Shown: positions 45,955-54,812 of the stretch, piece by piece | How the letters are laid out: every line of letters starts with the position of its first letter | Position numbering within the stretch: the stretch's first letter is position 1 | Assembly: GCF_000336675.1 (NCBI RefSeq) | Contig: NZ_AOMB01000005.1 | Location: forward strand, 88,374 to 152,373 | Direction: 5' to 3' | Source of the DNA: Halococcus hamelinensis 100A6 | GTDB lineage: Archaea; Halobacteriota; Halobacteria; Halobacteriales; Halococcaceae | DNA length: 64,000 bases | Made by a program: the position numbers and the translations under genes | The notes under the pieces: generated by a model | The model's input: only the letters and a program-made list of their open reading frames with translations | Told to the model about the DNA's origin: nothing | Databases searched by the model: none

Positions 45955-46874
45955 GAGGAACCCGGGTACAGTATTGGAACGTCGGACTGTTCGGGCTGTA
46001 CTGCGTGTTCGGGGCACTGGTTTTCATCGGCGCGAAACTCGGGCTCCCGTACGTTCCACCCGTCCTCCTCGCGGCCCTTCGGCTTGACATCGCGGGGATA
46101 GTGTTACTCCCCGTCGTCGGGATGTTCGAGGAGTATCGGCTCCCTCGCACTCGCCGTGACGTACTCGGGGTCGTGCTCACCGGCGTCTTCACCCTCGGCC
46201 TGATGAACACCCTCCTTTTGACTGGGCAACAACACGTGAGCAGTGTCGTCGGGTCGATCGCGTACAGCCTCATGCCCCTTCTCATGACCGGCTTCGCCGT
46301 TCTCGTTCTCCCGACAGCATCGCGCGACTGGGTCGATGCGGTCGGCATCGGCCTCGGGTTGGTCGGCGTGATCGTCGTGATCGGCCCTACCCCCTCGAAC
46401 CTCCTGACGGCGCGTGTGGTCGGGATCGGTATCATGGTATCGAGCGTCGCCATTTTCGCGCTCGGGAGCGTCCTGACCCAGCGACTCGATCCCTCGATAC
46501 CTCGAACCGCGCTCACCGCGTGGGGGGCGCTTCTCGCTGGGGCGTTCAACCACGTCGTGAGCCTCGGCGTCGGTGAGTCGGTCGCTTCGATCGAGTGGAC
46601 GACGGGGACCCTTTCCGCGCTGTTCGTGCTGGGCGTCCTCGCAACGGGGGTACTGTACACGGTCCACTTCGAACTCATCGATCGGATCGGCCCCTCCAGA
46701 ACGAGTCTTACCTTCTATCTGCAACCGATCGTCGCCTCCGTATTCGGATGGCTGCTCTTCGGGGAGCGGGTCGCTCTCGGTGTCTTCGTGGGGTTCGCGG
46801 TCGTGGTCGTAGGGTTCGTGCTCGTCGAACGCCGACCGTTCTGGGCGGCGATGCGACATCGAAAGCCCTGGTGA
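45948..46874 (+). CDS. DMT-superfamily (EamA) transporter
   Basis: A 308-residue drug/metabolite exporter-type protein with ten hydrophobic segments in two EamA halves; the second half ends [20 protein letters not shown], a typical EamA signature. The start at GTG 45948 leaves a short N-terminus before segment 1; a later start is possible. It is the only intact gene in the patch bracketed by the two pgp 3' ends, with somewhat lower GC than its neighbours. Substrate unknown. Confidence 0.85.
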   Translation: MVRGTRVQYWNVGLFGLYCVFGALVFIGAKLGLPYVPPVLLAALRLDIAGIVLLPVVGMFEEYRLPRTRRDVLGVVLTGVFTLGLMNTLLLTGQQHVSSVVGSIAYSLMPLLMTGFAVLVLPTASRDWVDAVGIGLGLVGVIVVIGPTPSNLLTARVVGIGIMVSSVAIFALGSVLTQRLDPSIPRTALTAWGALLAGAFNHVVSLGVGESVASIEWTTGTLSALFVLGVLATGVLYTVHFELIDRIGPSRTSLTFYLQPIVASVFGWLLFGERVALGVFVGFAVVVVGFVLVERRPFWAAMRHRKPW

Positions 46875-46900
46875 GGAACCAGGCACGACCGGACACGGCG

Positions 46901-46999
46901 ATGACCCACATCGCGATTCAGGAGGAACAGGACGGCGCGGCTGTGACGTGGATGGAGCACATCACCGACGAGGAGTACGAGTCGGTATTGGATAGGTGA
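46901..46999 (+). pseudogene. C-terminal fragment of a cupin/carboxymuconolactone-type protein
   Basis: Only 32 codons: [18 protein letters not shown] and [14 protein letters not shown]. This wording is the usual C-terminal end of small cupin proteins (MTHIAIQE...WMEKVTDEQY). The rest of the cupin is absent upstream, where the DMT gene ends at 46874, so this is a truncated remnant. Confidence 0.6.
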
Positions 47000-47048
47000 G
47001 TTATCGTGGCGACTGGGCTGGCGCTATTTTCCAACGATTTCGGTTCCA

Positions 47049-47164
47049 AGTCATGCGCGGTGGCGAAACGGCGACGAGACTGCGAAACGGGCGGCAGATT
47101 ATGTGACGGAGGCTAGGTATATCGAAGATTTTCTGAAGCGCTTAACGTGATCGGGACAGGCTGA
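47049..47164 (+). pseudogene. Decayed duplicate of the pgp 3' end
   Basis: Aligns base by base with pgp 45628-45738. With one extra base near 47066 and one missing near 47140 corrected, it reads SCAVA.GDETAKRAADYVTE, then ARYIEDFLEALNVIGTG and a stop, against SYAVANADETAKREADYVME, then SGYAEGFLEALEAVGPK in pgp. Even the stop codons align. It shows two frameshifts and no start. Confidence 0.75.
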
Positions 47165-47219
47165 GTTTAGATAGTGTGAAACCGCATATTTGTATCGTAT
47201 TGTCCTACTCCAGACAGCA

Positions 47220-47227
47220 GATATATA
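47220..47227 (+). promoter_or_regulatory. TATA box ahead of the broken zinc-ribbon gene
   Basis: GATATATA lies 24-31 nt before ATG 47251 in an AT-rich stretch, an ideal distance for a leaderless start. The promoter looks intact although the gene is frameshifted. Confidence 0.4.
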
Positions 47228-47250
47228 GGATCAGAGATCACAAATTAATC

Positions 47251-47405
47251 ATGACGTACGATGTCGGTGAAAACCAGGTGTAGGAACGTATTGCTGCACC
47301 AATTGCGATTGGGAAGCTGAGCTTGATGATTCGACGGACAGACTCCCTCCATGCAATAATAACAGCTGCCCTAAAAGTCACGACACGGAGTATGTCGACT
47401 GTTAG
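47251..47405 (+). pseudogene. Frameshifted small zinc-ribbon protein
   Basis: From ATG 47251 the frame reads MTYDVGENQV and stops at TAG 47281. In the next frame from there it continues GTYCCTNCDWEAELDDSTDR, then LPPCNNNSCPKSHDTEYVDC and TAG 47403. Joined by one added base near 47281 this is a zinc ribbon of about 50 residues (CxxC ... PPCxxxxC). No start codon exists in the second frame, so the gene is broken or the base is a sequencing error. Confidence 0.6.
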
Positions 47406-47429
47406 AACGGGTTGATTGTCATATCCACT

Positions 47430-47642
47430 ATGAAGCGAACATCAGTCTCGTCAAGCAACCTGAAAAGTGTCGGTTATGACCCACAGCAGTCCCTCCTTGA
47501 GATCGAATTCCACAGCGGGGACGTCTATCAATATCACAACGTCCCAGAACGAATTTACCAACGATTGATGAATGCTGCTTCGCACGGAAGCTACCACCAC
47601 CAGCACATCCGGGATCAGTATCGATATACACAAATTCGATAA
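47430..47642 (+). CDS. KTSC domain protein (70 aa)
   Basis: A short protein from ATG 47430 with the KTSC pattern: SSSNLKSVGYDPQQSLLEIE, FHSGDVYQYHNVPERIYQRL and SHGSYHHQHIRDQY. KTSC domains occur alone or fused to RNA/tRNA-related enzymes; function is not established. The region is AT-richer than the genome, consistent with acquired DNA. Confidence 0.78.
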   Translation: MKRTSVSSSNLKSVGYDPQQSLLEIEFHSGDVYQYHNVPERIYQRLMNAASHGSYHHQHIRDQYRYTQIR

Positions 47643-47740
47643 GAAGTACAGAATCGCCTACGTACCAATCACAATGTGAATAGCCACCACCCCTAACCCA
47701 CCGCACGAAGCTTTTTGCGCTCGCCACGCCATCACCTCAC

Positions 47741-49339
47741 ATGGCCGCCGACCAGGCCATCCTCGAACGGGCGCTCGCCACGGGCGAGCAGGAGGGTGGC
47801 AACGTCGAGTTCAAAGAACGGCTCACGAAGGACCTCCATCTCGCCGACGGCAGACTCGAAAGCCTCGCCGCCCAGCTCCGCCACCGCGTGCTCTCGGGCG
47901 ACGGCGAGGCCATCTACGTCGTCGGCGTCACCGACGATGGAGGACTCGCGGGCATCGAACCCGACGTCTTCTCCGAGACGATGGACGTGCTCTCGCTGCT
48001 GAGCGAGGAGGCCGAGGCGCACATCGAGTCCGTCGACACCTGGGGGATCGAGGGCGGACTCGTCGGCGTCGCGACCATCCACGAGGGCGCGATGATCGAG
48101 GACGACGGCCACATCGTGGTCGGCACGGCGGGCCACGTCGACCACGGCAAGAGCACCCTCGTCGGGAGCCTTGTCACCGGCCAGGCCGACGACGGCGATG
48201 GCGGCACGCGAAGCTACCTCGACGTCCAGCCCCACGAGGTCGAGCGCGGGCTCTCGGCGGATCTGTCCTACGCGGTCTACGGCTTCCGCGACGGCGAGGC
48301 GGTCCACACCCGCAACCCAACCCGCAAGGCCGACCGCGCTACCGTCGTCGAGGAAGCCGATAGACTCGTCTCGTTCGTCGATACGGTGGGCCACGAGCCC
48401 TGGCTCCGAACCACCATCCGCGGGCTCGTCGGACAGAAGCTCGACTACGGGATGCTCACCGTGGCGGCCGACGACGGCCCCACCAAGACCACTCGCGAAC
48501 ACCTCGGGGTCCTGCTCGCCACCGAACTCCCGACACTCGTCGCCATCACGAAGACCGACATGGTGGACGACGAACGCGTCGCCGCGGTCGAGGGCGAGGT
48601 CGAACGCCTCCTCCGCGAGGTCGGCAAGACCCCCCTCTCCGTCGCCCGCCACGGCGTCGACGCCGCGGTCGAGGAGATCAGCGAGACGGTGGTCCCGATC
48701 CTCAGGACTAGCGCGGTCACGATGGACGGGCTCGACGCGCTCGACGAGCTGTTCGAGCGCCTCCCGAAGACCGGGAGCGCCGCCGGCGAGTTCTCGATGT
48801 ACATCGACCGGAGCTACCAGGTCACGGGCGTCGGCGCGGTGGCCTCCGGGACTGTCCGCTCGGGCACCGTCGAGGCGGGCGACGAACTCCTCTTAGGTCC
48901 TTTCCGCGACGGCGTCTTTCGACCCGTCGAGGTCCGCTCGATCGAGATGCACTACCACCGAGTGGATTCGGCGAAGGCCGGTCGGATCGTCGGCATCGCG
49001 TTGAAAGGGGTTCGCGAGGCGGACCTCGAACGCGGGATGGTGCTCCTCCCGCGCGACGCCGACCCCGACCCAGTCAGGAGGTTCGAGGCCGACGTGATGG
49101 TGCTCAACCACCCCACCCGGATCGACGACGGCTACGAACCCGTCGTCCACCTCGAGACCGTGAGCGAGGCCGCCGCCTTCCACCCCACTGGGGGGCAACT
49201 CCTCCCCGGCGACACCGGCTCGACCACCGTCGAGTTCAAGTTCCGACCCTATCTCGTCGAGGAGGGCCAGCGGTTCGTCTTCCGCGAGGGCCAGTCCAAG
49301 GGCGTCGGAACCGTGACGAGCGTGACCCCGGACGAGTAG
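47741..49339 (+). CDS. GTPBP1-family translational GTPase
   Basis: A 532-residue protein: about 125 residues of N-terminal domain, then an EF-Tu-like GTPase with G1 GTAGHVDHGKST, G3 VDTVGHEP and G4 TKTD (instead of NKxD), followed by domain II (QVTGVGAVASGTVRSGTVEAGDELLLGP) and domain III. This is the layout of the archaeal/eukaryal GTPBP1/2 group, related to eEF1A and linked in eukaryotes to ribosome rescue and mRNA decay. Start ATG 47741. No translation gene is adjacent. Confidence 0.87.
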   Translation: MAADQAILERALATGEQEGGNVEFKERLTKDLHLADGRLESLAAQLRHRVLSGDGEAIYVVGVTDDGGLAGIEPDVFSETMDVLSLLSEEAEAHIESVDTWGIEGGLVGVATIHEGAMIEDDGHIVVGTAGHVDHGKSTLVGSLVTGQADDGDGGTRSYLDVQPHEVERGLSADLSYAVYGFRDGEAVHTRNPTRKADRATVVEEADRLVSFVDTVGHEPWLRTTIRGLVGQKLDYGMLTVAADDGPTKTTREHLGVLLATELPTLVAITKTDMVDDERVAAVEGEVERLLREVGKTPLSVARHGVDAAVEEISETVVPILRTSAVTMDGLDALDELFERLPKTGSAAGEFSMYIDRSYQVTGVGAVASGTVRSGTVEAGDELLLGPFRDGVFRPVEVRSIEMHYHRVDSAKAGRIVGIALKGVREADLERGMVLLPRDADPDPVRRFEADVMVLNHPTRIDDGYEPVVHLETVSEAAAFHPTGGQLLPGDTGSTTVEFKFRPYLVEEGQRFVFREGQSKGVGTVTSVTPDE

Positions 49340-49474
49340 CGCTCGCAGGCGACCGCCCCAGTCCGAAGCCACCTCGGGTCGGTGGGACGGACGACCGGCA
49401 GCCGTGGGCCGCGGCGATCCGATCCGTCGTCGCTTTGACCGTCGGCGTCGAACGGGCGGTCGAACATCGATGCG

Positions 49475-51295
49475 ATGAGTGATTCGAAGCACGGTAGCGA
49501 CGCCGGAACCCCATCACCGGGGCGACGAACGACGCCGGTCCGACACACCGTGCTGTGTCTTACGGCGGTGGTCCTGCTCGCAGCGGGGACCTACCGCGGC
49601 ACGACCGGCTACTGGTTCGTCGCCGCCGACAGCCTCACGCTCATCGAGACGAGCCGGGTCCGGAGCCTCGCCGACCTCGTCGACCTCTTCACCCAGCCGC
49701 TGATGCACGGCTCGTCGTTCACCGACATCGCCCTCTTCTATCGTCCGGTATCGAGTCTCTCGTACGCGGCCGATTACGCCCTCTGGGGGCTCAGACCGGC
49801 GGGCTACCACCTCACGAACGTCGTCCTGCACGCCGTCGCGGCGGCGCTCGTGACGCTCGTCGTCGCCGACCTGACCTCACGGCTCGCGGTCGGCACGCTC
49901 GGCGGTGGCCTGTTCGCCGTTCACCCGCTCACCGTGGGCCTCGTTCCGGCGATCCCCCGACGCCAGGACGTTCTGCTCACCATCTTCGTGCTCGTGACGG
50001 TGGGCCTCTTCGTTCGGGGTCGGCGCGAGGACCGCCCCCGACTGCTCGGGGGCGCGCTGGTCGCGTACGCCCTCGCACTGGGGGCGAAGGAGACCGCACT
50101 GGCCGTTCCGCTGGTGGTGTTCGCGTGGGTGGCCATCGACCGGGCGGGGCCCTGGCGGACCCGCGTCCGGCACGCGATCCCGGCGACGCTCCCCTTCGTC
50201 GGCGTGACGGCGGTCTACGTCGCCGTTCGCCTCGCCGTCCTCGGCGGCCTCGGCGGCTACCGGGGCGGGACCGGTTCGGGACCGGGCGGCTCCATCGCGT
50301 TCCTCCCCCTGAAGCTCCTCCTGTGGCTCGGCCAGCCGACGAGCCTCGTCGAAACCGTGCCGAGCGGTCTTCGGGGGGTCGCGTTGGTCCTCGTCGCGAG
50401 CGGGGTGCTCGTCGGGGCCCTGCTGGTTCGGCGCGCCCGCCGCCACCTCGATCCGTCCGCGCTCCGTTCGTGGCGGGTCTGCCTCGCGCTGTTCGCCGCG
50501 TTCTGCTGTGCGCTCGCGCTCACCGAGCGGTCCGGCACGGCGGCGCTGGTCGACGGCGGGTCGAGCACGGTGGCCCGGTACCTCGTCGACTCGCTGTTCG
50601 TGGGCGGCTGTCTCGCGGGGCTGCTGGCGGCGGCGCGCACCGCCGACCCGTTCGACGCCGCGACCCGGCGGCTGGTCGGTTTCTTCGCGAGCTGGCTCGT
50701 CGCGGTCCCCGGCCTCCTCGTCGTGACGGGGGCCGGGCTGGGGACCCCCCTCGAACTGGGCGACCAGATCCAGACGGGCTACCTCTGTCTGGTTCCCGCG
50801 ATGGCGGGGCTCTCGCTGGTCGCGGTCGCGGCCGGCGAGCGGGTCGTCGCGGCCGGTCGCTCGAACGCGCTCCGCCCCGACGCGAACCTCGTTGCCGTCG
50901 GCTTCGCCGCCGCGCTGGTCGCTTCGCTGGTCGTGACCTCGCCGCTCGTTCACCCGTACCCCGAGTGGGAGGAGAAGGGCGAGATGAACCAGCAGGAACT
51001 CACCGAGCTCGAGGACGGTGCCGACGCCCTCGCGCTGACCGCCGCCGTCTCGGCGGACGGCCGCTCGGACCCCGAGGACGAAACCGGTCCGATGGCGTCC
51101 TCGATCGGGCGTCTGAGCGATTACTCAGTGGCGGCGTGGCTCCGACTGCGGACCTCGGCGTGGCACGGGCACGTGCCGACGAGCGACGGCGACGGCGACG
51201 AATCGGCCGTTCCACGGGACACGTTCCGTCCGGAGTGGCGGGTGGGAGCGCACGATGGGTCGATGGGGAGGGACGAGGTCGTAACCGGGCCGTAG
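49475..51295 (+). CDS. Large membrane protein, TMTC/GT-C glycosyltransferase-like
   Basis: A 606-residue protein with about 12 membrane segments and a C-terminal soluble tail of about 120 residues. Early extracellular motifs FYRPVSSLSYAADYALWG, RPAGYHLTNVVLHAVAAALV and HPLTVGLVPAIPRRQDVL resemble the TMTC/DUF1736-type GT-C mannosyltransferases that use polyprenyl-phosphate sugars. A role in protein or lipid glycosylation at the cell surface is inference. There are no TPR repeats, unlike TMTC. Confidence 0.6.
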   Translation: MSDSKHGSDAGTPSPGRRTTPVRHTVLCLTAVVLLAAGTYRGTTGYWFVAADSLTLIETSRVRSLADLVDLFTQPLMHGSSFTDIALFYRPVSSLSYAADYALWGLRPAGYHLTNVVLHAVAAALVTLVVADLTSRLAVGTLGGGLFAVHPLTVGLVPAIPRRQDVLLTIFVLVTVGLFVRGRREDRPRLLGGALVAYALALGAKETALAVPLVVFAWVAIDRAGPWRTRVRHAIPATLPFVGVTAVYVAVRLAVLGGLGGYRGGTGSGPGGSIAFLPLKLLLWLGQPTSLVETVPSGLRGVALVLVASGVLVGALLVRRARRHLDPSALRSWRVCLALFAAFCCALALTERSGTAALVDGGSSTVARYLVDSLFVGGCLAGLLAAARTADPFDAATRRLVGFFASWLVAVPGLLVVTGAGLGTPLELGDQIQTGYLCLVPAMAGLSLVAVAAGERVVAAGRSNALRPDANLVAVGFAAALVASLVVTSPLVHPYPEWEEKGEMNQQELTELEDGADALALTAAVSADGRSDPEDETGPMASSIGRLSDYSVAAWLRLRTSAWHGHVPTSDGDGDESAVPRDTFRPEWRVGAHDGSMGRDEVVTGP

Positions 51296-51354
51296 CGATG
51301 CCGGAACGACCCGCCGGTATCGGGCCTGCACGTCCCTCGGGCCGGACGCCGACC

Positions 51355-52029
51355 CTATCGCCGCCACGGCGGCGACGCTAGGTCCGTCATCGAGTCGAGG
51401 ACGTAGTCGGGCTCCGGGTCGGGAACCGAGCCGTCGTCGAGCCACGCGCTCCGGAGGCCGGCGGCCCGCGCGCCGGCGATGTCGGCGGCGAGCGAGTTGC
51501 CGACGTGGACGCTCGATCCCGGGTCGGCGTCGAGCGCGTCGAGCGCCCGGTGGAACGGCTCGGGGTCGGGTTTGGCGGGCGCGTCGTAGCCGGCGTGGAC
51601 CACGACCTCGAACGCGTCGTCGAGGTCGAGGCCGGCCAGTTTCTGGGCCTGCATCGCCGGCGCGCCGTTCGTGACGACCCCGACGCGATGCTCGTCGGCC
51701 AGCGCCGCGACCGCCTCGCGCGCCCCCGGCAGGAACCGGACGTTGCGGTGGTCGCGCTCGGCGGTGTAGGCCTCGGCGACCGCGCGGCCGAGTTCGGGGT
51801 CGTACCCGCGGTCGGCGGCGAGCGCGGCGAAACACGCCGCGCGGAGTTCGTCGGCCGAATCCGTGGTCGCGGTGAACTCGTCGTATCGCGCGTAGTAGTC
51901 CTCGATCCCGAAGAAGGGCGTCACGTCCCGAGCCTCGAACGAGGCCGCGAGGAGTTCGTTGCCGGGCCGACGGTACTCACAGAGCGTGCCGTCGATGTCG
52001 AATAGAACCGTGTCGACCGGCGGGGTCAT
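51355..52029 (-). CDS. HAD-superfamily hydrolase
   Basis: A 224-residue HAD-IA hydrolase: motif I LFDIDGTLCEY, motif II VVTNGAPAMQAQK, motif III YDAPAKPDPEPFHRAL and motif IV VGNSLAADIAGARAAG (aspartate replaced by Asn-Ser ahead of AAD). The helical cap is complete. Start ATG 52029. Downstream of mch and the 159-residue gene on the same strand, 31 nt away, so probably co-transcribed. Substrate unknown. Confidence 0.85.
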   Translation of the reverse strand: MTPPVDTVLFDIDGTLCEYRRPGNELLAASFEARDVTPFFGIEDYYARYDEFTATTDSADELRAACFAALAADRGYDPELGRAVAEAYTAERDHRNVRFLPGAREAVAALADEHRVGVVTNGAPAMQAQKLAGLDLDDAFEVVVHAGYDAPAKPDPEPFHRALDALDADPGSSVHVGNSLAADIAGARAAGLRSAWLDDGSVPDPEPDYVLDSMTDLASPPWRR

Positions 52030-52060
52030 GCGGTGAGCGAAGGCGCGCCGCGACCAAAAG

Positions 52061-52540
52061 TCAGACGGCGCGGTAGCCGGCGTCGACCCGCTCGGCGAGC
52101 CCGAACACGACGGCCCATTCGAGGAGCCGCCGGACGCGCTCGCGCCAGTCGGACCGCCAGCCCGGCGACCGATTGCGTTCCCACGTCGGCACCGTCCCGC
52201 GAACGTGCTCGAAAACCCCGTCGACGTCGCGCGGGCCATCGGTTTCGAGGGCGTCGAGTACGGTACCGGCCGCGAACACGCGTTCGCGGAACGCGCGGGC
52301 GAGCGCCGCGTCGTCGGCCGCGTCGAGGAGGCGACGGTAGCCCGAACCCGTCTCCTCGACGAGGCCGAGCGCCCGGAGAAAGGTGATCCACTCGCGGGCG
52401 ACCTCGCGCGAACCGACGTCGGTCGCCTCGACCACGCGGGCACAGCAGTCGTCCTCGCTCCCCGGCACCAGCGGGAGCGCCGCGCTCGCCTCGCGGACGA
52501 ACGCCAGCGACCGGGGTTCGGGGGCGACCTTGAACCTCAC
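52061..52540 (-). CDS. Winged-helix-like protein coupled to mch
   Basis: 159 residues from GTG 52540, which overlaps the mch stop (GTGA). It seems to contain two winged-helix-like units: ARVVEATDVGSREVAREWIT, then FLRALGLVEETGSGYR, and later RERVRRLLEWAVVFGLAERVDAGYRAV. The tight coupling to mch suggests a linked role, but nothing else defines it. It has two adjacent cysteines (DDCCARV). Confidence 0.65.
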   Translation of the reverse strand: MRFKVAPEPRSLAFVREASAALPLVPGSEDDCCARVVEATDVGSREVAREWITFLRALGLVEETGSGYRRLLDAADDAALARAFRERVFAAGTVLDALETDGPRDVDGVFEHVRGTVPTWERNRSPGWRSDWRERVRRLLEWAVVFGLAERVDAGYRAV

Positions 52541-53469
52541 AGCTCGAACGACTCGGCGAGGACCGCGTGGTCGGTCGCGCCGAAGGTGTGGGTCGGCCCG
52601 CCGACCACGTCGACGGTGACCTGGGCGGGCGCGAACAAGCCATCGGGAAGGTCCGCGAACGACCAGTCGACGTCGTCGAAGATCGCCTCGAACGGCGTGC
52701 CGTACTCGTCGGCGGCGGTCGAGGGGAGGTCGGCGAACCGCTCGAAGTCCTCGGCGACGGTGAAGTGGACCCGGCCGCCGTAGGCGAGCGCGTCGTTGGT
52801 CCTTGCGAGCGCGGTCGTCTCGTCGCCGGCGACCGGTGGGATCGGTGCGTCGGCGGCCACCGAGCGGATGTCGAGCGGGTCGTAGCCGAGATCCACGAGC
52901 CGGACGGTCGCGAGTTCGGCGGCGCGCGCGCCGACCGTGACGCTCCCGACGAGGCTCGCGGTCGGCACGCTGAGGAGGAAGAGGGAGTTGGCGGGGAGCG
53001 CGGCCCGGTCGGCGATGTGTTCGGCGACCTGCTCGGTCGGGAGGGCGTCGGCTTCGAGCGCGAGCACGCCGAAGTCGAAGTCGTCGCCGTAGCCGATCCG
53101 CGCGAAGACGTCCTCGTCGGCGACCAGGGCGCGCGCCGGCCCGCTCCCGAGCCCTTCGTAGTCCTCGACGCTCAGCTCCCAGCCCGCCTTCTGGGCGCAG
53201 AGCAACGCGAGCGCGGGCCGGTCGGTGGTGAGTTCGACGTGGGGCAGCGGCGCGTCGGCGACGGTCCCCATCCGGGTTCCGACGGTGGCGAGGCCGGCGG
53301 TCTGGATCTCCGCCAGCAACAGCCCAGCCTCGTAGCCGCCCGCCACGCCGTGGCCGAAGTCGAACACCGTCGTCCCGTTGTCGAGTTCGTCGGCGGCGAT
53401 CCCGAGCTCGTCGGCGAAGTCGAGCGCCTCGTCGACGAGTTCGAGCGCCATTCGATTGAGGCTCTCCAT
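52537..53469 (-). CDS. mch: Methenyltetrahydromethanopterin cyclohydrolase
   Basis: Interconverts 5,10-methenyl- and 10-formyl/5-formyl-tetrahydropterin. The 310-residue protein has the Mch landmarks HVELTTDRPALALLCAQKAG, LGSGPARAL, GGRVHFTV and a C-terminal FAPAQVTVDV. It is a methanogen C1 enzyme kept by non-methanogenic haloarchaea, where it probably serves folate-type C1 metabolism. Start ATG 53469. Confidence 0.93.
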   Translation of the reverse strand: MESLNRMALELVDEALDFADELGIAADELDNGTTVFDFGHGVAGGYEAGLLLAEIQTAGLATVGTRMGTVADAPLPHVELTTDRPALALLCAQKAGWELSVEDYEGLGSGPARALVADEDVFARIGYGDDFDFGVLALEADALPTEQVAEHIADRAALPANSLFLLSVPTASLVGSVTVGARAAELATVRLVDLGYDPLDIRSVAADAPIPPVAGDETTALARTNDALAYGGRVHFTVAEDFERFADLPSTAADEYGTPFEAIFDDVDWSFADLPDGLFAPAQVTVDVVGGPTHTFGATDHAVLAESFEL

Positions 53470-53551
53470 GGCGACGCGTTCGCCCGGGGCTCTCAACCCT
53501 CTGTCGGTCCCGGGCGCGAAGGATTTTGCGTCCGCGGCCCGTAGACGGCCT

Positions 53552-54505
53552 ATGGCCCACCTCGGACGCCGCGTGCTCGCCATCGGGGCGGGCACGTGGC
53601 TCCTCGTCACCGCGCTCCTCGCCGCCGCGACGGGCTACGGGCTGCTCCGCGCGCTCGTGCTCGACGGGAGCCTCGGGACGGTGCTCGTCGTCGCGATCGG
53701 CGCGGCGCTCGCGCTCGGCTACCTGAGCTACCGCTCCGGCAGCCAGCGCCTTCTCAGTCGTCTAGGCGCGACGCCGTTGTCGACGACGGCCGCGCCGGGC
53801 GTCCACGCGAGCCTCGACCGCCTCGCCGACCGGATGGCTGTCGACGCGCCCGCGCTCTACGTCGCGCGTCTCGGCCAGCCGAACGCGTTCGCGCTCGGGC
53901 GCGACACGCTTGTGGTCGACCGCTCGCTGCTTCGCCTCCTCGGCCCGGCCGAACTCGAAGCCATCCTCGCCCACGAACTCGCCCACCTCGCGGGCCGCGA
54001 CACGCTCGTCCAGACGCTCGCCAACAGCCTCCTCAGAACCGTGACCGGCCTCGCGCTGGTCCTGTTCGCGCCGTTCGTCGCGGTCTTCGGGGTGGCCTGC
54101 TGGGGGCTCTCACTCCTGCTCGGCCGGCCGATGCGGGGTGCCGGAAGCGTCGCGAGCGGGCCGCGCCGCGCGGCGATGCGGCTCCTCGTGGGTCTCGTCA
54201 CCGGGCCGACCGTCGCGCTCCGGGCGTACTCGCGCCGCCGTGAGTACGCCGCCGACGAACGCGCGGTCGACGTCCTCGACGACCCGCTGGCGCTCGCGCG
54301 GGCGCTCAGGACGATCCAGCGCGCCACCGAACCCGGCTTCGGGCTGTTCTCGTGGCTGTTCGGCGACGTCGAACGCGAACGGAGCCCGCTCGAACGCACG
54401 TTCGCGACCCACCCGCCGACCGACGACCGGATCGAGCGGGTTCGCGAGGCCGCCCGGACGCGCGGCGGGTCGGAAACGGGCCGCGGCCGTATCGAGGTCA
54501 ACTGA
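53552..54505 (+). CDS. htpX: M48 (HtpX-like) membrane metalloprotease
   Basis: A 317-residue zinc protease of membrane quality control. It has two N-terminal segments, zinc site HELAH (the HExxH motif) near residue 144, a hydrophobic pair after it, and the third ligand Glu in RRREYAADERAV (about 231). The ending HPPTDDRIERVRE matches the family. Divergent from mch by 82 nt. Confidence 0.9.
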   Translation: MAHLGRRVLAIGAGTWLLVTALLAAATGYGLLRALVLDGSLGTVLVVAIGAALALGYLSYRSGSQRLLSRLGATPLSTTAAPGVHASLDRLADRMAVDAPALYVARLGQPNAFALGRDTLVVDRSLLRLLGPAELEAILAHELAHLAGRDTLVQTLANSLLRTVTGLALVLFAPFVAVFGVACWGLSLLLGRPMRGAGSVASGPRRAAMRLLVGLVTGPTVALRAYSRRREYAADERAVDVLDDPLALARALRTIQRATEPGFGLFSWLFGDVERERSPLERTFATHPPTDDRIERVREAARTRGGSETGRGRIEVN

Positions 54506-54562
54506 GGAATCGATCGCGGTTTCCGGGACCGCCAACGCGAACGTTGAAGGGACCGACGGTCG

Positions 54563-54775
54563 ATGTCCGGCCAACCGATGGGGAGACTCGATTCGTTCTC
54601 GGAGCGGCCACTGAGCTCGCGGGTCGCGCTGATAAACATGGGGCTCGACGTCGTCGGGATCGCCGTCAGTTTCGCGCTCTATCTCCTGTTCGGGGTCAAC
54701 CTGCTCCTCGGGTTCCTCGTGACGATCATCGCGAGCGCCGTAATCGCGGGCGGCTACTTCCTCGTCAACCGATAG
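54563..54775 (+). CDS. Small two-segment membrane protein (70 aa)
   Basis: Two hydrophobic segments (about residues 25-44 and 48-67) after a polar N-terminus. ATG 54563 or 54578 (second Met). Possibly co-transcribed with htpX, 57 nt upstream. No family recognised. Confidence 0.6.
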   Translation: MSGQPMGRLDSFSERPLSSRVALINMGLDVVGIAVSFALYLLFGVNLLLGFLVTIIASAVIAGGYFLVNR

Positions 54776-54812
54776 CGCGGCGGTCGGCGGGCTCGGAAAC
54801 CCCGTATCGCGT

